Origin: Pseudomonadota bacterium
GTDB taxonomy: Bacteria; Pseudomonadota; Gammaproteobacteria; GCA-001735895
Assembly: GCA_022563685.1 (NCBI GenBank)
Contig: JADFMY010000007.1
Location: forward strand, 1 to 52,565
Length of the DNA: 52,565 bases
Reading direction: 5' to 3'
Shown: one piece after another, positions 1-8,824 of the stretch
Layout: every line of letters begins with the position of its first letter
Numbering within the stretch: position 1 is the stretch's first letter
The notes under the pieces: generated by a model
What the model was told of the DNA's origin: nothing
The model's database searches: none
Seen by the model: only the letters and a program-made list of their open reading frames with translations
Position numbers and translations under genes: made by a program

Positions 1-144
1 ATTCATCCATGAATTCTCAGAGGACGACAAACGAAAAATGTGATTTTCATTTGTCTCACAAAATCAATGCCTTAGCGGCATCGATTTTGGCAGCACATCC
101 ATGTACTGCGGGAAGGCCTGAATAAATTAGACCTTCCTTAGTTC
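1..144. repeat. MITE-like repeat, copy 1 (cut by window edge)
   Basis: This stretch is nearly identical (roughly 94% by eye) to 32900-33040. Both share internal stretches such as 'tctcagaggacgacaaacga' and 'atgccttagcggca' and end in 'agaccttcct'. The second copy is longer at its left side (from 32882), so this copy probably begins before the window. No ORF is carried. The rest of the leader up to the peptidase gene (145-328) shows nothing I can support beyond AT-rich non-coding DNA. Confidence 0.8.
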
Positions 145-328
145 ATTAATTCAGGGAAACTCTGCCTTTTGCAGATTATCCCTGGGTAACGGGTATGATA
201 CCGATTATAATTATCGGCACTAGCGCTTCGATTAAACTCTTTGTTTCAGCGATACTGTCCAACAAAAACAAAGTTAGATTAAATAGCAATTGGTACCCGA
301 TTAACGCGTTCGTTTAACAACCCTGGTC

Positions 329-970
329 ATGATACAACTACTATTACAGCAGCATTATGCTTTGTTCATACTGATCATACTCGCACTGATCATATCTTTA
401 ACCTTCCACGAATACGGGCATGGTTTCGTCGCCAAACTCTACGGCGATAATACCGCTGAGCAGGCCGGGAGGCTCTCGCTCAATCCACTGGTGCATATCG
501 ATCCACTCGGCCTGTTGATGGTGATCCTGATCGGATTCGGCTATGCCAAGCCCGTTCCCACCAACCCCGCCAACTATACATCGCGCTGGGCCATACCGCT
601 GGTTGCACTGGCAGGGCCCGCAATGAACCTGCTGGTTGCGATCTTTGCAATCAATCTGTATTTACTCGGGCTGAAGGCTGGCTGGGCTTTATTCGCTGGC
701 CAGGGGCCGCAATTCTTTTTTACCTACCTGGCATTGATCAATTTGCTGCTGATGTTATTCAACCTGATACCCATTGGCCCTCTGGATGGCCACTACATAC
801 TGCCCTATTTACTGCCGCGCACCTGGGCACTGCGTTTTCATTATTACAATGGGCGCTACGGGGTTTATCTGCTGCTTGGCCTGGTCGTACTGAATTTTCT
901 CGGCATACCTGTGTTCCAGAAAATCTGGGGTATTGGAGAATCTTTACTGCCTTTTATCGTCTTTATTTAA
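329..970 (+). CDS. Site-2 protease family (M50) membrane metallopeptidase
   Basis: 213 aa, with about four or five hydrophobic segments. The zinc site is visible: an HEYGH motif (HExxH type) near residue 28 inside the first hydrophobic stretch, and a second motif NLIPIGPLDGH near residues 144-154, which supplies the metal-binding Asp of S2P enzymes. The short size without PDZ or CBS domains fits the small 'peptidase M50' group that cleaves transmembrane substrates in the inner membrane. The substrate cannot be read from sequence. It stands alone: a large inverted repeat follows the stop, and the next gene runs the opposite way. Start taken from the ORF track; no strong Shine-Dalgarno is seen. 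Confidence 0.85.
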   Translation: MIQLLLQQHYALFILIILALIISLTFHEYGHGFVAKLYGDNTAEQAGRLSLNPLVHIDPLGLLMVILIGFGYAKPVPTNPANYTSRWAIPLVALAGPAMNLLVAIFAINLYLLGLKAGWALFAGQGPQFFFTYLALINLLLMLFNLIPIGPLDGHYILPYLLPRTWALRFHYYNGRYGVYLLLGLVVLNFLGIPVFQKIWGIGESLLPFIVFI

Positions 971-979
971 CCGCCATCT

Positions 980-1039
980 GTAGGGTCGAATTTATTCGAC
1001 CGTTAATTAACACGGTTGGTCGAATAAATACGACCCTAC
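980..1039. terminator. Long inverted repeat between convergent genes
   Basis: Two 22-nt arms beginning 'gtagggtcg' (980-1001 and the complement of 1018-1039) differ at one base and flank a 16-nt loop. It lies between the convergent ends of the peptidase gene and dnaE2, so a bidirectional terminator is plausible. It lacks a clear T-tract, so it may instead be a dispersed palindromic repeat. Confidence 0.5.
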
Positions 1040-1064
1040 GTGAAATTCTATTGTTCGGCCACCC

Positions 1065-4000
1065 TTAACGGAATGCACGCGGCTTTACCAGCTCCACCGG
1101 GGTGATTACTGCGGTCTGATCCTTTTGGTGGCGTTTGCGCATTGGCAACAGGCTGGCGCTGGCGTCAGCATCAAAAACCCGTTTGACCAGAATCGAGTGC
1201 GATTCATGCACGCGTTGCAATTTACCAACCACGCAGAGATAGGGTTGCTGGTCCACCTGGCGGTGAAAACGCGTATAGATCTGCGGCGTAAACGCCAGGT
1301 TGAAAAAACCTTTTTCGTCTTCCAGGGTAATAAATACCATGCCTTTGGCCGAACCGGGGGATTGCTTGACCAGTACCATGCCAAACACGAATACATCGGT
1401 ATCCGCTGCGAGTGAAATCAATGCGCTCGAATCGCTAAACCGGTGCAGCGCCGGCTTAAACGGCCACTGTTGTTGTTTGATCACCCTGACCGGATGATCC
1501 GCAAGGCTGGTCTTGAACGATTTGAAATCTTTCTGGATGCGCTCCAGCGCCGCTTCGGGTTTCCAGCCGAGCGCAGCCTCCTGGTCATCCATCATCGGCT
1601 TATAGGGCGCCGCCTCGGCCTTCCACAGCGCATCCGTGCGTGAGGAACCCAGTGCATTAAACACATCGGTGGCGGCCAGAGTGGTCAAATCATCACGCGG
1701 TAAGGGACAAGTTTGCACAAAATGTTCGAAGCTGTGCCAGCGTCCGAGCCGGGTTCGTACTTCGAGCATGGCTTCCACCGCGGCTTCCGGCAGACCTTTC
1801 ACCAAGCGAAACCCGAGCCGAATGGCATAGTGCTTTCCGCCCCGTGGCCGTTCGAGGCCATGATCCCAGTGCGAATCATTCAGTGACAGGGGTAATATTT
1901 TAATGCCCTCGCGTTTGGCGCTCTGGATCAATGCGTGAGGTGAATAAAAACCCATCGGTTGCGAATTCAACACCGCGGTATAAAACGCAGCCGGGTAATG
2001 GCACTTGAGATAACAGGAGGCATAGGCAATCAGTGAAAATGACACCGCGTGCGACTCTGGAAATCCATATTCGGCAAAGCCTTTCATCTGCCCGAGTATC
2101 TGCTCGGCAAACTCGGGGCTGATACCGTTTTGCTGCATGCCGTGTTCGAGCTTATTCAATAATGGCAGTAGATCACGATCGAAATTCTTAACCCCCCAGG
2201 CGCCTATTTGCTTGCGTAATTCGTTGGCTTCACCGGGGGTGAAATTACCCACCGTGATCGCGATACGCATCGCCTGTTCCTGAAATATCGCAATGCCCAG
2301 CGTACGCGCGAGTATGGGTCGCAATCGCTCATCCGGGTAAGTGACGGGTTCGAGCCCCTCGCGCCGGGCCAGGTAAGGGTGTATCACCTTGCCCTGAATC
2401 GGGCCGGGACGAATGATCGCCACTTCGATCACCAGATCGTAAAAACAGGCTGGCTTCAGTCTTGGCAGCATCGACATTTGAGCACGGGACTCGATTTGAA
2501 AAGTACCAACCGTATCGGCTTTCTGGATCATTTGATAAGTCGGTTTATCGTCATCTGGAATGCCATGCAAACTGAGTGTCTGGTGGTAATAATGTTGCAC
2601 ATAGTCAAAACACTTGCGAATCGCGCTCAACATGCCAAAGCTCAATACATCGATTTTAAAAAACCCCAACGCCTCGATATCTTCCTTGCTCCATTGAATC
2701 ACGCTGCGCCCTTCCATGCTTGCCGGTTCCTGCGCCAGCAGGCAATTAAGCGGCTTATCGGCGATCATGAAGCCCCCCGAATGTATCCCCAGGTGCCGGG
2801 GGAAGCCGCGCAGCTTCTCGCTCAATTGCATCCATAGTTTCCAGCTTATTGGCTCGCTATGCGGGTTTTGCTGCTGGTAATCGTTCTTTAAGGCTTTCAC
2901 GATACTTTCCATACCCGCGCCTCGGAAGAAGCGGCTGCTGGAAATCTTCGAAACCTGGTTTAACAGCGCCTCGTCCGCGCCCAGCGCCTTACCCACTGCA
3001 CGCAGGGCGCCCCTGGTGCGAAAAGTCACCACGTTGGCCACCATCGCCGCACGCTCACGGCCATAGCGCGCATAGATGTATTGAATCACTTCTTCGCGCC
3101 GCTCGTGTTCGAAGTCCACATCGATATCGGGCGGGTCACCGCGCTCCATGCTGATAAAACGCTCAAACAATAGATCAAACTGATCGGGATTGACCGAGGT
3201 GATACCCAGTACATAGCACACCGTTGAATTGGCAGCCGAGCCACGGCCCTGGCAGAGTATCTTCTGCTGCCTGGCCCAGTGCACAATATCCCATACCGTG
3301 AGAAAGTAATCGGCGAAATCGAGTTGTTCGATCAGGCCCAGTTCGTGCTCGATTGTCTCCAGCACCTGACGCGAAGGATGGTCGAAACGCGCCTGCACGC
3401 CCTCGTCTGTCAATTCGCGCAAGTAGCTTTGTGCATCATGACCCTGCGGGATCATTTCCTTCGGGTAGTGGTAGCCAAGTTGATCCAGATCGAACACACA
3501 GGATCGGTTTAATTCCGCCGACAGGGATAAAGCGCGCTGGTAGTCCGGAATACCAGAAAACAGCCGATGCAATTCAGACGGTGCGTGCAAACAGCGTTCG
3601 CCGTTGGGAAACAGGTGTTGTTTGCAGTCATCGAAAACCGCGTTATTACGAATCGCCTGCAATAAATCACTCATGCTCTTTTGCGCGCGCCGATGGAAAA
3701 ACACGTCCTGGCTCAAGATGAATTCGAGTCCGTATTTTTTCGCCAGTTTCAGGCTCGGCTTAATCCAGCGATCCTCGGCCGGGTGCAGGTGACGACTGAT
3801 AGCCAGATAATAATCACCCTGGAACAGGGCATGCAACTCGGCGTAGTGCTGTGGCCTGTTTTGGCAGCGTATATTGCCGCGCATCGGTTGAATCGCAAAC
3901 AACCCGGTCACATCGCTGTCGAGTAAATGCGCCAGTGGAATATTGGCGTAATTCTTGCCATCGCGATGCGCTTCGCTCAGGAGCCGATTCAAATTGGTAT

Positions 4001-4322
4001 AACCGGTCTGATCCCTGGCCACCAGCACCAGTGTATCCTGTAACAATAACGGTAGATCGTGGTCTCGCTGGAAATGAATTTCCGCCCCATAGTTCAGCTT
4101 TAAACCCTGGTGTTGCCCCTGCTTTTTAACCTGGGCTAATTCTCGATAGCAGCGCGCAAGCCCATAACCGCCATCAAAGTCGTTGATGCATAGTGAACCG
4201 TACCCAAGTTCATTAGCCCGTGTAATCAGATCGACTGGATGCGACGCCCCATGCAAAAAACTGAAGTTGGTTTTACACAACCATTCGTTGAATTCCGTAA
4301 AATAATTTTTTTTCTTATGCAT
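1065..4322 (-). CDS. dnaE2: Error-prone DNA polymerase III alpha subunit DnaE2
   Basis: A C-family polymerase of 1085 aa acting in SOS translesion synthesis with ImuA and ImuB. The N-terminal PHP domain opens with FSFLHGASHP. The polymerase palm carries GRGSAANS and the catalytic PDIDVDF motif, followed by FQEQAM and the NELRKQIG stretch typical of DnaE/DnaE2; a C-terminal OB-type region follows. Length fits DnaE2 (about 1030-1090 aa), shorter than replicative DnaE. I start it at 4322 (MHKKKNYF) rather than the ORF-track 4412, because the extra 30 codons read through a dispersed palindromic repeat (4338-4465). It is the last gene of lexA-imuA-imuB-dnaE2, but about 185 bp separate it from imuB, so it may be less tightly coupled than in other cassettes. 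Confidence 0.93.
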   Translation of the reverse strand: MHKKKNYFTEFNEWLCKTNFSFLHGASHPVDLITRANELGYGSLCINDFDGGYGLARCYRELAQVKKQGQHQGLKLNYGAEIHFQRDHDLPLLLQDTLVLVARDQTGYTNLNRLLSEAHRDGKNYANIPLAHLLDSDVTGLFAIQPMRGNIRCQNRPQHYAELHALFQGDYYLAISRHLHPAEDRWIKPSLKLAKKYGLEFILSQDVFFHRRAQKSMSDLLQAIRNNAVFDDCKQHLFPNGERCLHAPSELHRLFSGIPDYQRALSLSAELNRSCVFDLDQLGYHYPKEMIPQGHDAQSYLRELTDEGVQARFDHPSRQVLETIEHELGLIEQLDFADYFLTVWDIVHWARQQKILCQGRGSAANSTVCYVLGITSVNPDQFDLLFERFISMERGDPPDIDVDFEHERREEVIQYIYARYGRERAAMVANVVTFRTRGALRAVGKALGADEALLNQVSKISSSRFFRGAGMESIVKALKNDYQQQNPHSEPISWKLWMQLSEKLRGFPRHLGIHSGGFMIADKPLNCLLAQEPASMEGRSVIQWSKEDIEALGFFKIDVLSFGMLSAIRKCFDYVQHYYHQTLSLHGIPDDDKPTYQMIQKADTVGTFQIESRAQMSMLPRLKPACFYDLVIEVAIIRPGPIQGKVIHPYLARREGLEPVTYPDERLRPILARTLGIAIFQEQAMRIAITVGNFTPGEANELRKQIGAWGVKNFDRDLLPLLNKLEHGMQQNGISPEFAEQILGQMKGFAEYGFPESHAVSFSLIAYASCYLKCHYPAAFYTAVLNSQPMGFYSPHALIQSAKREGIKILPLSLNDSHWDHGLERPRGGKHYAIRLGFRLVKGLPEAAVEAMLEVRTRLGRWHSFEHFVQTCPLPRDDLTTLAATDVFNALGSSRTDALWKAEAAPYKPMMDDQEAALGWKPEAALERIQKDFKSFKTSLADHPVRVIKQQQWPFKPALHRFSDSSALISLAADTDVFVFGMVLVKQSPGSAKGMVFITLEDEKGFFNLAFTPQIYTRFHRQVDQQPYLCVVGKLQRVHESHSILVKRVFDADASASLLPMRKRHQKDQTAVITPVELVKPRAFR

Positions 4323-4337
4323 AATTACAAAGAATCC

Positions 4338-4465
4338 GTAGGTTGGGCTGAGCCTGGGAAGCCCAACATGACTAATGCAAATCAATATGTTGGGGTTCGT
4401 CCCTCTCGGCAACTGCTCCTGCGTTGCTCTAATAAGTTACATCCATGTAACGAACCCCAACCTAC
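4338..4465. repeat. TAGGTTGGG palindromic repeat, copy A
   Basis: The element begins 'taggttgggctgagcctggg', ends '...gaaccccaaccta', and contains two nested inverted repeats (TTGGGCT/AGCCCAA and GTTGGGGTTCGT/ACGAACCCCAAC). Related copies, in the opposite orientation, lie at 13031-13108 and 19013-19162. This copy sits inside the mutasome operon, between imuB and dnaE2, and may form a strong RNA hairpin in the transcript. Confidence 0.85.
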
Positions 4466-4506
4466 TTGACTATCGAGGCGGTTACGCTTCCGAGAGGAGA
4501 AGGGGT

Positions 4507-5982
4507 TTAACAATATTCCCCTTGCTTGAACCACCTCCCATTGCCATCACGATATACCCAGCTCGCCCTGCCTTGCGCGTCCTTGAGTACATAGTAATCC
4601 CTGTTCTGACGCTCTGGGTCTTCGTGTATCCACCACCGGCTCGCACAGCGTTCGAGAAAAATCTCGGGCCTGATCGTCGGTGTTTCTATTTCAGTGGGCG
4701 ATTGATAGTAAAAAAGAGGGCGATAAGTCGAACTGCTGGACCACTGGTAATGGTCGAATGGAGGCTCGGCGAGCGCACCGGGTGGCACGACACTGAATGA
4801 CTGTTCCGGGTAAAAGCTGGCTTCGCAGCGGTAGGCTTCGATCGACACCGGCAGTTTGTTCTGTAACTCGCACAGATCCTGTCGCCTGACATCGGCCCCG
4901 GCATCGGTGAACAGATCCCACAGCATCGGCGGCAAGTGCATGCGTTCGCAGATCTCGACCCGCCAGCCGATAAACGGCATCGCCTCGGGCAGGTCGAGGT
5001 CTTTATCGCGTGCCTGTAATTTGCGCATCAAGTCGTCGTAAACATACCAGGCCTGGTACAGTGCAGTTTTAAATTCAGGTAACTCACGATGCAACGAGTA
5101 GGGGTGTCGAAACGATAATTCGACGCAAATCTTCTGGTCATTAAACAGGGTGATCCGCCAGAGTATGCGGTTGATGTGTTCGCTCTCATTGAACTTGAAT
5201 TGCTCGCACAGGCGCTCGAAATCTTCACGTAACAGAGCTTCGATATAACACCATTGGTTCAGCGGATATTCCAGCTCACGGCTCACCGTCGGCCTTTGCG
5301 CCGGTGCCAGCGCGACCCAGGGGAAGTCCTGCAAATCGGATGTCGTATTAAAGGTCCAGCGCCAGATTTTGCCTGCCCAGGCATCGAATCGCCGCGTCAT
5401 AGCCTGATGATCGGCCTGCTTTAATTCGAAAGGCCCGGCCAGACCGGTACGGCTGATGAAGCGCTTCAATTGCGCCTGCCTGGCCCGAAAAGCAACCGCG
5501 TTAAACCGCCTGGCCCTGCTCGTCTCCAGATGCGTGATCAGGGAATCCTGCGGTGCAAACCAGAATTCCCATTCGAGCAATTGATAAATATTGCGGTTCA
5601 GCAGGCTCTGCAAAAAATAAATACCCCGTACCTGCCGATGAATTTGAAAAGAAAGGTACACCAGGCATTGCCAGGGATGGTTCGCGAATACCGCTATATA
5701 GTCCGCACCATGGTGGTAGCGCATTATCGGGTCAAATAATTGTTCCAGATCGCAGGCGCATCGGTGCTTTTGCGCGAGCCAGAATTGCTCGCAGTCAGCA
5801 ATTCTGCAGAGCAGAATACGCTCCGACCACTGCATCGCCGTCGGTGACAAGGCAAATGGATTGGCCACCGTTTGTTGCGAGTAGATCGCTACATAGGCCG
5901 GGAAATCGTCCGCCTCTCTCAACTGGCTGAGTTGTATAACCCGGGCGTTCGATGGGGGACCTGACTTACTCACAGTCCACAT
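4507..5982 (-). CDS. imuB: ImuB-like divergent Y-family polymerase homologue
   Basis: 491 aa, placed between imuA and dnaE2, overlapping imuA by 17 bp. ImuB is a catalytically dead Y-family protein that links DnaE2 to the beta clamp. The C terminus matches the ImuB ending: a segment reading DYYVLKDAQGRASWVYRDG near the end, preceded by a YRPLF stretch. The central part shows the little-finger-like organisation (LAGPFELKQADHQAMTRRF). The N-terminal palm is strongly diverged: I find no DxD or SxDE-type catalytic motif of active Y polymerases, and not even the usual ImuB opening. Context makes the assignment good; sequence alone would be weak. The overlap with imuA implies translational coupling. 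Confidence 0.75.
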   Translation of the reverse strand: MWTVSKSGPPSNARVIQLSQLREADDFPAYVAIYSQQTVANPFALSPTAMQWSERILLCRIADCEQFWLAQKHRCACDLEQLFDPIMRYHHGADYIAVFANHPWQCLVYLSFQIHRQVRGIYFLQSLLNRNIYQLLEWEFWFAPQDSLITHLETSRARRFNAVAFRARQAQLKRFISRTGLAGPFELKQADHQAMTRRFDAWAGKIWRWTFNTTSDLQDFPWVALAPAQRPTVSRELEYPLNQWCYIEALLREDFERLCEQFKFNESEHINRILWRITLFNDQKICVELSFRHPYSLHRELPEFKTALYQAWYVYDDLMRKLQARDKDLDLPEAMPFIGWRVEICERMHLPPMLWDLFTDAGADVRRQDLCELQNKLPVSIEAYRCEASFYPEQSFSVVPPGALAEPPFDHYQWSSSSTYRPLFYYQSPTEIETPTIRPEIFLERCASRWWIHEDPERQNRDYYVLKDAQGRASWVYRDGNGRWFKQGEYC

Positions 5983-6604
5983 ACACTTGTTGCGCGTGCA
6001 TGGTCAACCTGCCGCTTGCATGCCCCTTGATGACCTGTAGCGAAAATTCGCCCTGCCCGCATTGCCAGGTATTGATACGCAGGCGGGCATAAGGATTGCC
6101 CTGTTTCGGGCTGAGAAAATAATGCCGAATCAAAAATATAATCTGCCGGTGCTTGCGCGCCTGCTGACTGACAAACGCGAGGTCGCCAGTAGAAAATTTC
6201 TTCGGGGAATCGATGATAATCCGCTTGAACGTATCCTCCAGAAACAGCGGCCTGAGTTCTTTCACCGGTTGCGCCGAGCGCATGAAAAATAAACGCTGCA
6301 GGTCAACGCCATGACTGATCCAGCTCGATGCAAAAATTCCCAGACCATGATGATGATATATCCAGACGCTGGCCGGTATTTGCTGTTTTAAGAATTGCAG
6401 TGGAATCAGGCGGCCGTTCAGGCCGGGGGGTATACCCCACTCGATCAGGTCACCCGGCTTGATTCCGGCAAAAAGGCGGTCAAGCGATTCGATACCCGAA
6501 TGCAATAGCTGGCCCTGGTCCGAATTCACCGGGTTTAATAATCGTGCGGATACCAGGTGGTCGGAGAGGGATGTATCGCGAAATTGCACAGGGATTGACG
6601 CCAT
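5966..6604 (-). CDS. imuA: ImuA (RecA/SulA-like mutasome accessory protein)
   Basis: 212 aa. It contains the ImuA-type opening LHSGIESLDRLFAGIKPGDLIEW, followed by a RecA-fold core, but the Walker A position reads GLNGRLIP, so canonical ATP binding is doubtful. Family knowledge: ImuA modulates RecA and is essential, with ImuB and DnaE2, for damage-induced mutagenesis. It lies 12 bp downstream of lexA and overlaps imuB, so the three genes look like one transcript from the lexA operator. Confidence 0.85.
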   Translation of the reverse strand: MASIPVQFRDTSLSDHLVSARLLNPVNSDQGQLLHSGIESLDRLFAGIKPGDLIEWGIPPGLNGRLIPLQFLKQQIPASVWIYHHHGLGIFASSWISHGVDLQRLFFMRSAQPVKELRPLFLEDTFKRIIIDSPKKFSTGDLAFVSQQARKHRQIIFLIRHYFLSPKQGNPYARLRINTWQCGQGEFSLQVIKGHASGRLTMHAQQVYVDCE

Positions 6605-6616
6605 GATGGACCTTCC

Positions 6617-7231
6617 TTAAGTCTTGCGGACGACGCCGACCAGCTTGCCGATAATCTGCACACACCGGGCTGGCACCTCACGTGCCGCAAACTCGGGATT
6701 CGACGGTAATAACTGGCAACGATCCCCCACCATTTTGATGCGCTTCAGGGTGATTTCGTCGTCGATACGCACCGCGAGGATATCGCCCCTGTTGGCTTCC
6801 TGCTGCAACTTGATCATCGCGATATCGCCGTCGGTAATAGAGTCACCGGACATGCTCTCACCCACCACGCGCAGCGCCTGTATATCGCCCCCGCCAAAAA
6901 AATCATGATCGAGCGAAAATGACTCGCCAGATTCATCGAAAACCGGCAAGGGTGTACCCGCAGGGATGGTTGCGACCAGATTGAATTCGCTAGCCCGCGC
7001 CGATGTTTCGTGTGCCGATGGCTCGTGCGCCAGCATATAATCCGACACCCGCTGCGCTCGTTGCCTGATATAGCCTTTTTTTTCCAGCGCCTTGAGATGG
7101 AAGCGCGCGGTGGTATGTCTAAACCCAAACTGCTGGGCAATATCGCGCAGGGAAGGAAAAGGCAAACCCTCGCTCATGACTTGTCTCGTATAGTCATAAA
7201 CCGCTTGCTGAATGGCTGTTAAGGTTTGCAT
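6617..7231 (-). CDS. lexA: LexA-type SOS repressor of the mutasome operon
   Basis: 204 aa from the start at 7231 (MQTLTAIQ). The ORF track extends 26 codons into the operator region and I reject that start. The N-terminal winged helix-turn-helix is at residues 20-60 (SLRDIAQQFGFRHTTARFHL). The self-cleavage site is PAGTPLP. The S24 catalytic Ser lies in VVGESMSGDS and the Lys in EITLKRIKM. The recognition helix (FRHTTARFH) differs from the classic SxNAxxxHL, so the operator specificity is probably not E. coli type, as known for LexA2 proteins that head imuA-imuB-dnaE2 cassettes. It is followed at 12 bp by imuA. Confidence 0.9.
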   Translation of the reverse strand: MQTLTAIQQAVYDYTRQVMSEGLPFPSLRDIAQQFGFRHTTARFHLKALEKKGYIRQRAQRVSDYMLAHEPSAHETSARASEFNLVATIPAGTPLPVFDESGESFSLDHDFFGGGDIQALRVVGESMSGDSITDGDIAMIKLQQEANRGDILAVRIDDEITLKRIKMVGDRCQLLPSNPEFAAREVPARCVQIIGKLVGVVRKT

Positions 7232-7243
7232 AATGCGAGTGTA

Positions 7244-7281
7244 ATATACAACACCGTTATATGCAACAGTGTTGTATATAA
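7244..7281 (-). promoter_or_regulatory. Double palindromic operator upstream of lexA
   Basis: Two overlapping dyads start 13 bp upstream of the lexA ATG. The stronger one (7257-7281, centred at 7269) is a 25-bp palindrome with only one mismatched pair, core 'caacagtgttg'. The weaker one is centred at 7254. The arms 'atatacaacac' and 'gtgttgtatat' also form an 11-bp perfect inverted repeat 14 bp apart. The dyad axes are 15 bp apart. Placement over the presumed promoter suggests autorepression of the operon by its own LexA. Confidence 0.75.
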
Positions 7282-7433
7282 TGATTTTGGAACGCATCAG
7301 CTTTGTCAAAGTCTAATGAGTCACCCCATATTGCCATGTCAGGAACCGGTCCCTTGTGGGTTATCTGCGATCGAGATAAGGGCCCAAACGTAGGACGGTT
7401 GAATGCCGATCGTGGGATAATTAATGCTGATGA

Positions 7434-7600
7434 CTAAGGAACCTCTGATTTATTCTGGACGAAGTAGATTGGAGATCAAAATTCGTCCATTCAAGGCGTT
7501 AATCGCACGTAATAGCTAGCTATTGCGAAGATTAACAACGAAGAAGGGGCGGATTTTGGCTTCAAGATGCGAGTTTACGAATAGATCAGAGGTTCCCTAA
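7434..7600. repeat. MITE-like element with AAGGAACCTCTGA ends
   Basis: A 167-bp non-coding segment bounded by inverted ends: 'ctaaggaacctctgat' at left and the complement of 'atcagaggttccctaa' at right. The same end sequence begins the MITE-like copy at 32882, but the interior differs. No transposase is present. It fills most of the space between lexA and the TPR gene (7232-7667); the rest shows nothing recognisable. Confidence 0.65.
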
Positions 7601-7667
7601 TAGGGATTGCGGGGGTTGGCCAGTTTGAACATACCGTCCACAATCGGGATCCCAGGAGAGAAAACCA

Positions 7668-8120
7668 ATGTTGATCAAGTATGTAATGGCTGTGGTGATG
7701 AGTTTCGTTCTGGTATCCGCGGTAATGGCTGCGGGCTCCTCCAGCTCGTCCACTCAACCCAGGGCCGACAATTACGAAAACGGTGTAAAGGCGGTTAACT
7801 CCGCCAATTACAAAAAGGCGATAAAGCTGTTTAATAAGGTGGTTGCCGCCAAACCAACGAACGCCGACGCCTGGAACTACCTCGGCTTCAGCAACCGAAA
7901 ACTGAAGAAGTTTGACCTGGCCCTGAGCGCCTATCAGAAGGCTTTGGCTATCGACCCGAACCATCGCGGCGCCAACGAATATCTGGGTGAGCTTTACCTG
8001 CAAACCGATAATCTGGAAAAAGCCAGGGAACGTCTCAAAAAACTCGACGATATCTGCTACTTCGGCTGCGACGAGTTCGATGACCTGAAGGCCGCCATCA
8101 TAGCCTACGAGAACCAGTAA
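7668..8120 (+). CDS. Exported TPR-repeat protein
   Basis: 150 aa. The N terminus is a typical Sec signal (MLIKYVMAVVMSFVLVSAVMA, cleavage expected near AMAAG), followed by a Ser-rich linker. Two to three tetratricopeptide repeats follow (AWNYLGFSNRKLKKFDLALS, then GANEYLGELYLQTDNLEKAR). The last part contains two Cys (ICYFGCDEF) that could form a disulfide in the periplasm. A clear ribosome site 'aggagag' precedes the ATG. It is likely a scaffold for periplasmic protein interactions; no specific partner is evident. The next gene starts 24 bp downstream and probably shares its transcript. Confidence 0.85.
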   Translation: MLIKYVMAVVMSFVLVSAVMAAGSSSSSTQPRADNYENGVKAVNSANYKKAIKLFNKVVAAKPTNADAWNYLGFSNRKLKKFDLALSAYQKALAIDPNHRGANEYLGELYLQTDNLEKARERLKKLDDICYFGCDEFDDLKAAIIAYENQ

Positions 8121-8144
8121 GCGCCTGCAGAACGGCCGCCTACG

Positions 8145-8816
8145 ATGGGTTCATCCGTATTTGGCGGTTACGGCGCATCGATAGCCGCGTTTGCCGTATT
8201 CGGGCTGCTTCACTCGATCGGCGCTCAGGAGCCATTCAAGAACGCGCTGGCCCGCTGGACGAGTTCGTTTTTCGTCGATCACTTTTGGCGTCTGGTTTAT
8301 TGCGGCCTCAGTTACTGGGCGCTCTACTATGGTGTCGCGGCCTTGCATTGGGCGCGGAACATCGAATACGACGTCTGGCTGATCGCCTATCCAGACTGGC
8401 TGTGGCAAATCATCATCGTCCTGCATTTAGGTTCCATCGCTTTTCTCTACGCCGCTTTTTTGCAGAGCGATTACCTGGAGTTTCTGGGCTTAAAGCAGGC
8501 ATACCGGGGGTTACTGAAAATTCTCGGCAAGGCCCCGCCGCCGGATATCAAACTGTTCGGGACCCATCGTCTTGAGGTCAGGGGAGTATACGGCTGGGTG
8601 CGCCACCCGATGATGGTCGCCGGGCTGTTATTCTTGCTGACCAGCGGGCCCTCGCTGAACAATATCGTCTACATCGCCATGTATACCGCCTATATGCTGA
8701 TCGGTGGATACTACGAGGAAAGACGCATGATCAAGATATTCGAAGATGATTATCGCCGTTACCAGCGCCGGGTGGGTGCTTTTTTCCCGCTTTTCTGGCG
8801 CGCCCACGAGATCTGA
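8145..8816 (+). CDS. NnrU / isoprenylcysteine methyltransferase-like membrane protein
   Basis: 223 aa, five to six hydrophobic segments. The C-terminal motif (GVYGWVRHPMM, then GGYYEERRMIKIF and YRRYQRRVGAFFP) is the signature of the ICMT/PEMT/NnrU superfamily of integral membrane methyltransferases. It includes the RHP motif and the EE pair that bind S-adenosylmethionine in characterised members. NnrU members are linked to nitrogen-oxide metabolism, but no denitrification gene is visible here, so the substrate stays open. It lies 24 bp after the TPR gene and 8 bp before a 46-codon membrane-peptide gene. Confidence 0.8.
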   Translation: MGSSVFGGYGASIAAFAVFGLLHSIGAQEPFKNALARWTSSFFVDHFWRLVYCGLSYWALYYGVAALHWARNIEYDVWLIAYPDWLWQIIIVLHLGSIAFLYAAFLQSDYLEFLGLKQAYRGLLKILGKAPPPDIKLFGTHRLEVRGVYGWVRHPMMVAGLLFLLTSGPSLNNIVYIAMYTAYMLIGGYYEERRMIKIFEDDYRRYQRRVGAFFPLFWRAHEI

Positions 8817-8824
8817 GAGACATC

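Noticed and set aside
2379-2837. 152-aa plus-strand ORF inside dnaE2
   Set aside because: Antisense shadow of a gene with clear polymerase motifs.
4323-4412. N-terminal 30-codon extension of DnaE2
   Set aside because: It reads through a dispersed palindromic repeat; MHKKKNYF gives the normal DnaE2 start.
7232-7309. 26-codon extension of LexA
   Set aside because: It covers the palindromic operator and is not like a LexA N-terminus.
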